Source: Myxococcota bacterium
GTDB taxonomy: Bacteria; Myxococcota_A; Polyangia; HGW-17; JAJRWW01
NCBI GenBank assembly: GCA_024276595.1
Contig: JAJRWW010000510.1
Span: 1-10,139, forward strand
Length of the DNA: 10,139 bases
Direction of reading: 5' to 3'
The notes under the pieces were generated by a model. The model saw only the letters and a program-made list of their open reading frames with translations, had not been told where the DNA came from and made no database searches. The translations under genes and the position numbers were made by a program. This document shows, one piece after another, positions 1 to 6,986 of the stretch. How positions within the stretch are numbered: the stretch's first letter is position 1; every line of letters begins with the position of its first letter.

Positions 1-39
1 CCCCCCCTCGCACCAAGCACTTGTGGGCTGGCAGGATCC

Positions 40-1149
40 GTGACATCACCTGTGGCCATGAAAAGAGACGAACCAACAGACGACATGGAGCAGGCGACCG
101 GGACAACGCCTGCGGAGCCTGCGGAGCCTGCGGAGCCTGCGGAGCCCGCAGAGCATGCAGAGCATGCAGAGCCCGCGCTGCCCAGCCTGGCCCTTCGCGG
201 TGTTGTCGGCGGGGTGCTCATGGGCCTCGCCAACCTGGTCCCCGGCATCAGCGGCGGCACCATGCTCCTTGCGGCGGGAGTCTATCCGCGCTTCGTCAAG
301 GCCATCGCCGAGATAACGACATTCAAGCTCCGCGTCCCCTCCCTGGTGCTCCTGGGCGCGGTGGGCGCCTCTGCCCTGGTTGCCATCGGCTCCATGGCGG
401 GGGTGGTCAAGGACCTGGTGGTGAGCCACCGATGGGTAATGTACTCCCTGTTCATTGGGCTCACCCTTGGGGGCGTCCCCGTGGTCTGGAGGATGCTGGG
501 AAGGGCCACCCGCGCGGTCTGGGTCGGCGCCGCGGCGGGCTTTGCTGCCATGGGCGGGCTGGCCCTGGCTCAGAGCAGCGGTGCGGGCGCCGCGGGCGGT
601 GGCTCGGGAGGCTTCCTTGTGCTCTTCGTCGCGGGAGTGGCCGGTGCCAGCGCCATGATCCTGCCGGGCGTCAGTGGAGGTTACCTCCTGCTGGTGCTGG
701 GCCAGTACGTGGCCATCCTGGGGGGCATTCACGCCACCACGGCCGCCCTCAAGGCCAGAGATCTCTCCGCCGCGTGGTCGCCAATGGTGGGTGTCGTGCT
801 CCCGGTGGGGCTGGGAGTGCTGGTGGGCGTCGTGGTGGTGAGCAACCTGCTGAAGCTGCTGCTGGCCAGGTTCGAAAAGCCCACCCTGGGGGTGCTCCTG
901 GGCCTGCTGCTGGGCGCCGTGGTTGGGCTGTGGCCCTTCCAGGCGGGGGTCAAGCCCCGAGTGGGAGACACCGTACGAGGCAAGCTGCTCACCGCCGAGA
1001 CCATCCAAGACCTCTCCCCGGACAAGTGGCCCACCGAGGTTTTCTCCCCCACGCTGGTGCAGGCGCTGGCCGCAGTCGCCCTGGTGCTGGCCGGCTTCGC
1101 CGTCACCTCCCTGGTGGCCCGCCTGGGGCGCGCCGCGGAGTCCCCCTGA
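40..1149 (+). CDS. DUF368 family membrane protein, likely undecaprenyl-phosphate translocase (PopT-like)
   Basis: A 369-residue multi-pass membrane protein. Two copies of the family signature are visible: NLVPGISGGT at residues 65-74 and ILPGVSGGY at 207-215. They mark the two repeated halves of DUF368. Hydrophobic segments run from about 52 to 360. DUF368 proteins were recently shown in other bacteria to return undecaprenyl phosphate, the lipid carrier for peptidoglycan and other surface glycans, across the cytoplasmic membrane; that role here is family knowledge. The first 50 residues are unusual: hydrophilic, with seven tandem Ala-Glu-Pro/His triplets, presumably a soluble tail. The start is uncertain. 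GTG at 40 has AGGA only 3 nt upstream, and ATG at 58 and ATG at 85 are in frame but lack a clear ribosome binding site. The next gene follows after 111 bp, so co-transcription is possible but not shown. Confidence 0.88.
   Translation: MTSPVAMKRDEPTDDMEQATGTTPAEPAEPAEPAEPAEHAEHAEPALPSLALRGVVGGVLMGLANLVPGISGGTMLLAAGVYPRFVKAIAEITTFKLRVPSLVLLGAVGASALVAIGSMAGVVKDLVVSHRWVMYSLFIGLTLGGVPVVWRMLGRATRAVWVGAAAGFAAMGGLALAQSSGAGAAGGGSGGFLVLFVAGVAGASAMILPGVSGGYLLLVLGQYVAILGGIHATTAALKARDLSAAWSPMVGVVLPVGLGVLVGVVVVSNLLKLLLARFEKPTLGVLLGLLLGAVVGLWPFQAGVKPRVGDTVRGKLLTAETIQDLSPDKWPTEVFSPTLVQALAAVALVLAGFAVTSLVARLGRAAESP
112..174 (+). repeat. 9-bp tandem repeat encoding (Ala-Glu-Pro/His)n
   Basis: Seven head-to-tail 9-bp units: GCGGAGCCT three times, GCGGAGCCC, GCAGAGCAT twice, GCAGAGCCC. 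They are exactly in frame with the DUF368 gene and encode AEP-AEP-AEP-AEP-AEH-AEH-AEP at residues 25-45. Because the unit is a multiple of three, copy-number change would lengthen or shorten the tail without a frameshift. Confidence 0.95.
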
Positions 1150-1227
1150 TCCTTTCCTGGAGGGCCGCTTTGCGCCATGCGCTCTGGCCAGTCTCCACGA
1201 AAGTTCCTCCGCGGATGAGTTTCAGGC

Positions 1228-1233
1228 TATTAT
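1228..1233 (+). promoter_or_regulatory. possible sigma-70 -10 box (TATTAT) before the cNMP-domain gene
   Basis: The 111-bp gap between the DUF368 gene and the cNMP-domain gene is GC-rich except for a short AT stretch holding TATTAT, one mismatch from TATAAT. Only a poor -35 candidate (TTCCTC, 1204-1209) lies 18 bp upstream. If real, transcription would start about 20 bp before the ATG. Weak evidence; nothing else is seen in this gap. Confidence 0.25.
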
Positions 1234-1260
1234 TAGGCCAAAAGGCGGGCAATCACCCTC

Positions 1261-2742
1261 ATGATGCAACGGGAAGCACAGGCGCTCATCGGGCAGTACC
1301 TGCGCGAGCATTTCGGCAGACTCCTTCAGTTTCGGGAGATAGCCAAGATCCGGCGCGCGGCTGGCATCCTCTGGCGGGCCGAGGTCGTGTGTCTCTCCTC
1401 CGATGGGGAGATCCCGGTGGGACGAGTGTCGGTGGACGACAGCGGTCACGTGGTGGAGTCCATCTCCACGGACCAGCTCATCGCCGGGCTGAGGGACTTC
1501 GTCCCGGTCTCCCTCGAAGAAGCTCTCCTCCCCGAGGAGGCGGCCAACCCGCTGGCAGAGGAGCTCGCGGACTTCGGCCTGGATGATGACCTTGGCGACT
1601 CCGAGGACGAGGGTCTGGGGTTCTTGCTGGAGGACACCTCGGACGAGACCCGCCGCCGGGTGGACGCCCACCTGGAGGAAGGCACCCCCGAGGGAAGGCG
1701 CGCTGCCCTGCAGCTACTGCCGCGCCTGCTGACAGCGCCCGAGACCCGGGCCGCGGTGATCGCGGAGATGGCGGAGCTGGAGGCGGACCTGGGAAACGAA
1801 AAGGTGGCCCTGGGGTACCTGGAGGCCTCCTGCAGGGAGTTTGCCGATCGCTCCAACCTGGAGGGCCTGGAGAGGGTGGCCGCCCTGGCCCTCCAGCTCA
1901 TGGGAGAAGATGCCTTCGAGGCCAGCCCCATGAACACCCTCCTGGCGCAGATCAAGAGCCGAATCGCCCCTGTGGACGACTTCTTCGCGCTGGACTACTT
2001 CCGCGACCTGGACGAGCCCAGGCGGGAGCTGCTAAGGAGATCCTTGAGGCGCCTGCGCCTGGCCCCGGGAGAGGACCTGGTGCGCGAGGGAGAGGAGGCG
2101 CTGCACGCCTATGTCATTGAGAGCGGTCAGTTCAGTGTCATCCTGGAGGCCCCGGATGGCTCCTCCAGGGCAGTCCGCTGCATCTTCCCCGGAGAGCTGG
2201 TGGGCGAGGCCGCAGTGCTGGACGACGGCGGAGGGAGGCGCACCGCCACCATACGAGCCGACCGGGTCTCGACGGTGTGGGAGCTGGACGGCCCGGGCCT
2301 GCGCTCCATGCTGGCCGAGGACCCATCCCTGGCCAACGGCATCGAGAAGGCCAGGGACCTGCGTCGGGTGCACTCGTTTTTCTCCATGCACGAGACCATG
2401 GGCCAGCTAGACGTGCAGGTGCGGGATGAGCTGCTCTCCTGCATTCGCAGCATCGGTCGTCACAGCGCCGGCGAGGTGCTGATCCCGGAGCAGACCGTGC
2501 CCGAGCGCGCCTTCCTGGTGGCCCAGGGCGCGGTGGACTGCCTGGTGGGTGGAGAGGTGGCCAGGCACTATCCCCCCGACGCCTTCGCCGGCCTCAGGGA
2601 CTCCATCATGGCCCTCGCCACGGAGGGGCGATTCGTGGTAGCGGAGGACTCCACCCTCGTGGAGCTCGATGGCCTCAAGCTGCGAGCGCTGGCTGCTGAC
2701 GCTCCGCCCGCGGTCGTGGCGGTGCTGGAACGGCTGGAGTGA
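1261..2742 (+). CDS. cyclic nucleotide-binding domain protein with two cNMP-like domains and no DNA-binding domain
   Basis: A 493-residue soluble protein with no signal peptide or membrane segment. Residues 1-80 form a conserved-looking N-terminal domain I do not recognise. An acidic linker follows at about 99-118, then a helical TPR-like stretch at about 135-215. A cNMP-binding domain fills about 240-365. Its phosphate-binding cassette is recognisable: G315-E316 followed by R327-T328-A329-T330, one residue longer than in E. coli CRP, where E72 and R82 contact the nucleotide. A second domain of similar length (about 375-493) keeps the beta-roll pattern (AGEVLIPEQ, AFLVAQGAVDCLVGG) but has no GE/R cassette, so it is probably a degenerate copy. 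There is no helix-turn-helix or enzymatic domain, so it is not a Crp/Fnr regulator. A scaffold or signalling adaptor is inferred. Start: ATGATG at 1261/1264; AAGGCGG lies 12 nt upstream, a long spacing. Confidence 0.85.
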   Translation: MMQREAQALIGQYLREHFGRLLQFREIAKIRRAAGILWRAEVVCLSSDGEIPVGRVSVDDSGHVVESISTDQLIAGLRDFVPVSLEEALLPEEAANPLAEELADFGLDDDLGDSEDEGLGFLLEDTSDETRRRVDAHLEEGTPEGRRAALQLLPRLLTAPETRAAVIAEMAELEADLGNEKVALGYLEASCREFADRSNLEGLERVAALALQLMGEDAFEASPMNTLLAQIKSRIAPVDDFFALDYFRDLDEPRRELLRRSLRRLRLAPGEDLVREGEEALHAYVIESGQFSVILEAPDGSSRAVRCIFPGELVGEAAVLDDGGGRRTATIRADRVSTVWELDGPGLRSMLAEDPSLANGIEKARDLRRVHSFFSMHETMGQLDVQVRDELLSCIRSIGRHSAGEVLIPEQTVPERAFLVAQGAVDCLVGGEVARHYPPDAFAGLRDSIMALATEGRFVVAEDSTLVELDGLKLRALAADAPPAVVAVLERLE

Positions 2743-2836
2743 TCGCCCCTTCTCGGACTGGCCGCACAAAACGCTTTCACTCCCGCCCCGGAGACGCTAA
2801 AAAGGATCTTGAGTCCACTCACCCGGGAGGCGCTAC

Positions 2837-3364
2837 GTGGGTTTTTTCAACAAGCTGCTGGGCCGCAAGAAAAAGAAAGACGACTCCGAGCCTCGGATCG
2901 AGGAGAGCTCTGCCCAGGGGAAAGAGCCCGAGCCCAGGACCAAGCCAGGAGCTGAGGCGGCGAAGGCCCCTCGCGAGGAGAAGCTGGCCAGGCCGAGGTC
3001 GGAGCCGAGGCCAGAGTCGAGGTCTGCGCCAAAGACGGAGCCGAGCAAGGAGGTGGAGTCCAGCGCCAAGGCTGAGCCCGAGGCTGAGCCCGAGGCTGAG
3101 CCCGAGTCGAAGCCCGAGCCGGCCGCCCCCCAGGAGCCCATCTCGGAGAAGAGCTCTGGCGCGGGTGTGGTCCGAGACCCCAGCGGCCCGGTCCGCGTGA
3201 GCTCCAGCGGCGCGTCCCTCAGGGCCATGTCCAGCGGCTCCCTCCAGGCGGCGGCGAGCACGATCCAGTGCGAGAGCTGTGAGCGGGATCTGCCGGTGCC
3301 CCTGGCCACCGGCGTCACCGTGACCTGCCCCTTCTGCCTCGGCCGGACCACCTACAAGCCGTAG
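2837..3364 (+). CDS. small zinc-ribbon protein with basic N-terminus and Glu/Pro/Lys-rich linker
   Basis: A 175-residue protein of unknown function. The GTG start at 2837 is supported by GGGAGG at 2825-2830, six bases upstream. Residues 1-14 (MGFFNKLLGRKKKK) form a short hydrophobic then strongly basic stretch that could lie on the membrane surface or bind nucleic acid. Residues about 15-105 are low complexity, rich in Glu, Pro, Lys, Arg and Ser, with AEPE repeats at 79-90; they should be disordered. Residues about 110-140 are Ser/Gly-rich. The C-terminus holds a zinc ribbon: C145-x2-C148, 15 residues, then C164-x2-C167. The gene follows the cNMP-domain gene by 94 bp and precedes the lipoprotein gene. 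I do not recognise a named family beyond the zinc ribbon. Despite the odd composition, the good ribosome binding site and the C-terminal Cys spacing argue that it is a real gene. Confidence 0.75.
   Translation: MGFFNKLLGRKKKKDDSEPRIEESSAQGKEPEPRTKPGAEAAKAPREEKLARPRSEPRPESRSAPKTEPSKEVESSAKAEPEAEPEAEPESKPEPAAPQEPISEKSSGAGVVRDPSGPVRVSSSGASLRAMSSGSLQAAASTIQCESCERDLPVPLATGVTVTCPFCLGRTTYKP
3071..3118 (+). repeat. 12-bp tandem repeat encoding Ala-Glu-Pro-Glu
   Basis: Three identical units GCTGAGCCCGAG (3071-3106) followed by one diverged unit TCGAAGCCCGAG (3107-3118). They are in frame within the disordered linker of the zinc-ribbon gene (residues 79-94). Copy-number change would not shift the frame. 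Confidence 0.93.
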
Positions 3365-3378
3365 GCCGGCCTCGGCCT
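3363..3378 (+). terminator. possible short hairpin terminator after the zinc-ribbon gene
   Basis: AGGCCG (3363-3368), loop GCCT, CGGCCT (3373-3378): a perfect 6-bp GC-rich stem starting inside the TAG stop codon. No clear T-run follows directly, so it is not a textbook intrinsic terminator. It could also simply separate the zinc-ribbon gene from the lipoprotein gene. Confidence 0.3.
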
Positions 3379-3385
3379 GCTGTGG

Positions 3386-3391
3386 TACTAT
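3386..3391 (+). promoter_or_regulatory. possible -10 box (TACTAT) before the phospholipase D lipoprotein gene
   Basis: TACTAT lies about 23 bp before the proposed ATG in the only AT-richer stretch of the short gap after the hairpin. No convincing -35 box is visible about 17 bp upstream, where the sequence is GGCC-rich. Low confidence. Confidence 0.25.
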
Positions 3392-3413
3392 CTTTGTAGA
3401 TTTGGGAGGAACC

Positions 3414-5600
3414 ATGAGAATCAATATGCCCTTTGTGCGCGGCGCCAGATCGACCATGCTGCCGCTGCTTCTTGCGCTCGCGATCTCCGCCTGCGGCGAC
3501 GACACCGCGGGTGGCAACAACAACGTGCCCTCGGACGCGGGCCAGGTCTGGGACTCGGAGGTGATCCCCGACGCATCCACAGACCCCCCGCTGGCCCTCC
3601 TGGAGATCTACCCGCTGGACATCTGGGCTCAGCCGCTGCCAGAGGACGAGGCATCCCTCTCTGTGAGCATCCAAGGCCAGCCGGTGGCGAGAGCGGGGTG
3701 GCCGGTGGTGACCGTCAACCTCTACGACGCTGGCGACTACCAGATCTCCCTGGACGCCCCTGAGCACGAGCCCCAGCAGGTGCTCCTCTCCTGGGACGGC
3801 GGGAGCACCGTGGACGGGGCCACGGTCACCAACCTCACCTCCGACGTGGCTCACGGCCTCTCCGTGAGCCATGACGCCCGGCTCGTGGGCGGCGACCTGA
3901 TCCCTGTTCACACCGTGTACCTGGGGCTGCGTCACAAGTGGTTCTCTGCGGAGGGCCGCCCCGCCCGCCGGGGCAACGCCATCGAGCTGCTCCGAGACGG
4001 CCAGCAGGCCTGGGGCGCGGTCTACCAGGATCTCACCGCGGCAACGGACTCGGTGATGATCGCCACCTGGTGGTGGGACTCCGAGTTCGAGCTGATTCGC
4101 GACCCTGCCAATCACCACCTCCTCACACCGGAGCAGCGCTGGCAGAACACCATGCTGGGAATCCTGGAGACCTTGACCGCCACCCGCCGGGTGCTCATCG
4201 GTGAGTTCTGGGGCAGCCACGACATCCTGGACTGGCTCACCTCCGACGCAGACATGCAGGCCTATGCCGATGCCTCGGGCGACGACTTCGAGATCATGGG
4301 GCAGGGCAACACCACCAGCGGCGTCTTCCAGTTCGCCGTGGATCCCTTCCAGTTCGGGGACAGGGTGAGGTCCACCTTCACAGAGACCACCGACCGGGTC
4401 TTCGACCCCGAGGGGGACATCGAGTCCTCTGTTCCCTCGCGCCAGGTGGACCTCACCTTGTGGCCCATCAACGTCGAGCTGCAGATCGCCTCCTACCACC
4501 AGAAGTTCATGGTGCTGGACCAGGACGTGGCCTTCGTGGGCGGCATGAACATCAAGGCGGTGGACTGGGACACCAACGATCACCTGGTGTTTGACCACCT
4601 TCGCATGGAGTTCGGCGCCACGGAGACAGAGCGCGTGGACGTCATGAACAAGGACTCGCTTCCAGACAACGGCCCCCGCAAGGACTACATGATGCGAATC
4701 GAGGGCCCCGCCGTGCAGGACGTGGCCGACATCTTTCACGAGCGCTGGGCCCACCAGCTCTCCGTGAGCGCGCCCCTGTCGGAGAACTCCTCGGACTTCG
4801 TGGTCGAGCGCGGCCAGCCGGCGCAGGCGGGTGGCTCCCAGATCCAGATCACCGCCACGCTCCCTCAGCCGTTTTGGGAGCACGCCATCGCCGAGACCTG
4901 GTTCAACGCCGTGGAGCAAGCCGAGCAGTACATCTTCGTGGAGGACCAGTACTGGCGCATCCCCATGCTCACCGAGGTCATCGTCGAGCGCATGACCGAG
5001 GTGCCGAACCTCCGGCTGCTCGTGGTCACCAAGCCGGTGAGCGAGTGGACCGACCCTGGCTGCTCCTGGACCCACTACACCCACCAGGAGCTGCTGGCCG
5101 CCTTCCCCGACCGCTACGCCACCTACCAGCTCCGCTCCTTCGACACGGTGGTCACCTGGGGCATAGACGAGACCGAGGAGCGCTTCCAGGACATGGACGT
5201 CCACTCCAAGATGCTCATCGTGGACGACAAGTTCATGTCGGTGGGCTCCTGCAACAAGAACAACCGAGGCATCGTCTACGAGGGCGAGCTGAACGTGGCT
5301 GTGCTGGACCCGGTGTGGGTTCGAGAGCAGCGGCGGCGGATCTTCGCCAACATGCTCCCAGCCGGGACAGTGCCCACCGACGACGTGGCCACCTGGTGGG
5401 TCCAGTTCTCCGACGCGGCGAGCTGGAACGACTACGTGTGGGACAACTGGGACGCCGAAGGTGGAGACATCGACCTGGGTGACATCAGCAACCCGGACCC
5501 CCTCCCGCTGGAGTACACCCCCGACGGGTTCATCTATGGGCTCACCTTCCGGACAGTTTCGGACTGCCTCATCGAGGACGTGGGGCCAGACATGACATGA
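3414..5600 (+). CDS. phospholipase D superfamily lipoprotein with two HKD motifs
   Basis: A 728-residue predicted lipoprotein. ATG 3414 is chosen over the in-frame TTG at 3402 because GGAGGA (3405-3410) would then be its ribosome binding site, although the spacing is short. The N-terminus has basic residues, a hydrophobic core and a lipobox (LAISA then Cys27), followed by an Asn/Asp/Gly-rich linker. Gly at +2 fits outer-membrane sorting under the E. coli rule. Residues about 58-150 look like a beta-sandwich domain. The catalytic part holds HKD motif 1 (H362-x-K364-x4-D369, then GGMN) and motif 2 (H597-x-K599-x4-D604, then GSCN). Both are complete, so a phosphodiesterase or transphosphatidylase is expected, acting in the periplasm or at the cell surface via a His-phosphate intermediate. 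The wording around the motifs (YHQKFMVLD; HSKMLIVDD, then GELNVAVLD) resembles true phospholipase D more than nucleases or cardiolipin synthases. The substrate is unknown. Confidence 0.9.
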   Translation: MRINMPFVRGARSTMLPLLLALAISACGDDTAGGNNNVPSDAGQVWDSEVIPDASTDPPLALLEIYPLDIWAQPLPEDEASLSVSIQGQPVARAGWPVVTVNLYDAGDYQISLDAPEHEPQQVLLSWDGGSTVDGATVTNLTSDVAHGLSVSHDARLVGGDLIPVHTVYLGLRHKWFSAEGRPARRGNAIELLRDGQQAWGAVYQDLTAATDSVMIATWWWDSEFELIRDPANHHLLTPEQRWQNTMLGILETLTATRRVLIGEFWGSHDILDWLTSDADMQAYADASGDDFEIMGQGNTTSGVFQFAVDPFQFGDRVRSTFTETTDRVFDPEGDIESSVPSRQVDLTLWPINVELQIASYHQKFMVLDQDVAFVGGMNIKAVDWDTNDHLVFDHLRMEFGATETERVDVMNKDSLPDNGPRKDYMMRIEGPAVQDVADIFHERWAHQLSVSAPLSENSSDFVVERGQPAQAGGSQIQITATLPQPFWEHAIAETWFNAVEQAEQYIFVEDQYWRIPMLTEVIVERMTEVPNLRLLVVTKPVSEWTDPGCSWTHYTHQELLAAFPDRYATYQLRSFDTVVTWGIDETEERFQDMDVHSKMLIVDDKFMSVGSCNKNNRGIVYEGELNVAVLDPVWVREQRRRIFANMLPAGTVPTDDVATWWVQFSDAASWNDYVWDNWDAEGGDIDLGDISNPDPLPLEYTPDGFIYGLTFRTVSDCLIEDVGPDMT

Positions 5601-5660
5601 CCGGCGCGCTCTCCTGGGCTCGTAGCTTTCCCGCCACACGGACGGGGATGGGGGCTATCC

Positions 5661-5867
5661 TCACCCGCCTGTGAAGGTGCAGCTACTGCCGCTGGAGTAG
5701 GAGCTCAGTGAGCCCCCTCCCCCGCTCGATCCTACTGAGAATCCAGAGAGCAGGCGGCGGGCGCGCTCCCCGCACTCTGGGCACTCGGCCTCGTCCCGGT
5801 CCTTGATGGACTGGATGGATTCGAACTCTTGCTCGCAGTGGTCGCAGTGGTACTCGTAGAGGGGCAT
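5661..5867 (-). CDS. FmdB-family zinc ribbon protein
   Basis: A 68-residue protein beginning MPLYEYHCDHCEQEFE, the hallmark of the FmdB / CxxC-CxxC-SSSS family. The zinc-binding pairs are C8-x2-C11 and C29-x2-C32. The tail is Ser/Gly-rich and ends SSCTFTGG with a lone Cys63, as is common in the family. The name comes from a suspected regulator of formamidase genes in Methylophilus; the general function is not settled. The start is well supported: AGGAGG lies 7 nt before the ATG at 5867. It is the last gene of a leftward operon, and its first 136 nt overlap the 3' end of the CcdA-thioredoxin gene in another frame, so translation is probably coupled. The ATG at 5874 in another frame is a shadow. 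The 60-bp gap to the convergent lipoprotein gene shows no clear terminator. Confidence 0.9.
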   Translation of the reverse strand: MPLYEYHCDHCEQEFESIQSIKDRDEAECPECGERARRLLSGFSVGSSGGGGSLSSYSSGSSCTFTGG

Positions 5868-6976
5868 GTCTCATCCTCCTGGGTTGATCTGTTTCTTGGG
5901 AAGGCCAGCGGGACGTCCCTGGCCGAGTCGGGGAGCGGACCTATCCCTGGGCAGGACTCTCCCCTGAGGGCGGCGAGGGCCTGGCGGAGCCCCTCCTCGC
6001 TCTGCCGCCCCACCAGGCGCGCCACCTCCTTGCCATCCCTGTCCAGAAAAAGGAACGTGGGAACGCCCACCAGCCGATACTCTCGGGTGAGCCCGCTGTT
6101 TTGTCTGTCCGAGATGTTCACCGTGTGAACCAGCACCTTCTTCTCGTTGCACTGGTGGACGATCCTGTCGACGATAGGCTTCATCCCCTTACATATCGAG
6201 CAGTTTTCGGCGTATACCTCAACCATCGCTGGAAGGCGCTCGCCGCTGCTGGCGGTGGTCACCCTTGTGGCCCAGTCGGCCGCCACCGGGGGGGTCGTGG
6301 CTGCCTTGTAGGCGTCGGCGGCCATCCACAGGGCGACCACGACCAGCAGCCCCCCCACCACCCGCTCGATGCGCGGCAGGTGAGGCTTGATGCGGTCCAG
6401 TACCCTCATGCCCGCCTCGGCGAAGGTGGCGGTGAGCATCAGCGGGAGAGCGAACCCCAGGCCGTACACAGCGAGGTAGCCCGCGCCGCTCCACGGATTC
6501 GAAGACGCGGAGGCTGCGTAGGTGAGAACAGAGCCCAACACCGGGCCAACACAAGGGGTCCAACCTGCTGCGAAGACGACCCCCATGAGGATGGCGTTCA
6601 CAGAGCCGAAACGGCTTTGAATCCTGGTGTCATCAGCCTTCAGGGTGCGATCCAGCCAGGGGATACGGATCACTCCCAGTAGCTTGAGGCCAAAGGTCAG
6701 AATCAGCAGGGCGCCCAGGCCCGAGATGATGTGCTTGTGGCGGGTGAGGGCCGAGCCCAGGGATGAGGCTGTGAGCCCCAAGAGGGTGAACACCGCGACA
6801 AACCCCAGGGCAAAGAGAGCAGCCCGAGCAACGAGTGCTCCACGGGCTCCACTGCGGACCCGGTCCAGGTCTCCCCCGACCAGAGCAGCCAGGTAGATGG
6901 GGATCAGTGGCAGCACGCATGGGGTCAAGAAGGTGGCCAGGCCGGCGCCAAAGATTCCGATGAGATCCAGGGACAT
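5732..6976 (-). CDS. CcdA-type thiol transporter fused to a thioredoxin domain (DsbD-like)
   Basis: A 414-residue membrane protein. Residues 1-220 form a CcdA/DsbD transmembrane domain with the two conserved membrane cysteines in TPC motifs: C20 (ATFLTPCVLPLIP) and C142 (AAGWTPCVGPVLG). Residues about 248-340 form a thioredoxin domain with active site C259-S-I-C262 and cis-Pro P306 (GVPTF). In this family electrons pass from cytoplasmic thioredoxin through the membrane Cys pair to a thioredoxin fold outside, feeding cytochrome c maturation, disulfide isomerisation or peroxide reduction; the client here is unknown. Start ATG 6976 has GAGGAGG overlapping the stop codon of the upstream small gene, so the two are tightly coupled. 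The frame stays open upstream to 7120, but that part overlaps the small gene and has no start signal. Oddity: the last 46 or so residues (from about 369) are Ser/Thr/Pro-rich and read through fmdB out of frame. This tail is probably incidental. Confidence 0.9.
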   Translation of the reverse strand: MSLDLIGIFGAGLATFLTPCVLPLIPIYLAALVGGDLDRVRSGARGALVARAALFALGFVAVFTLLGLTASSLGSALTRHKHIISGLGALLILTFGLKLLGVIRIPWLDRTLKADDTRIQSRFGSVNAILMGVVFAAGWTPCVGPVLGSVLTYAASASSNPWSGAGYLAVYGLGFALPLMLTATFAEAGMRVLDRIKPHLPRIERVVGGLLVVVALWMAADAYKAATTPPVAADWATRVTTASSGERLPAMVEVYAENCSICKGMKPIVDRIVHQCNEKKVLVHTVNISDRQNSGLTREYRLVGVPTFLFLDRDGKEVARLVGRQSEEGLRQALAALRGESCPGIGPLPDSARDVPLAFPRNRSTQEDETCPSTSTTATTASKSSNPSSPSRTGTRPSAQSAGSAPAACSLDSQ

Positions 6977-6986
6977 TGCTCCCTCC

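Noticed and set aside
21..1586. 521-codon plus-strand frame across the DUF368 gene and the start of the cNMP-domain gene
   Set aside because: Arg/Gly/Pro-rich translation typical of a wrong frame in GC-rich DNA; it overlaps two well-supported genes.
3315..5639. 774-codon open frame on the minus strand opposite the phospholipase D lipoprotein gene
   Set aside because: It is the antisense shadow of a gene with clear catalytic motifs; its translation is His/Val/Gly-rich with no domain and no start signal. Long antisense frames are expected at this GC content.
5601..5660. Possible bidirectional terminator between the convergent lipoprotein and fmdB genes
   Set aside because: Only a four-pair CCCG/CGGG stem is visible and no T-run on either strand.
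5683..5874. 63-codon frame starting at the ATG at 5874, 7 nt upstream of the fmdB ATG
   Set aside because: It sits too close to the AGGAGG site and gives an Arg/Leu-rich wrong-frame product; the fmdB frame encodes the conserved MPLYEYxC zinc ribbon.
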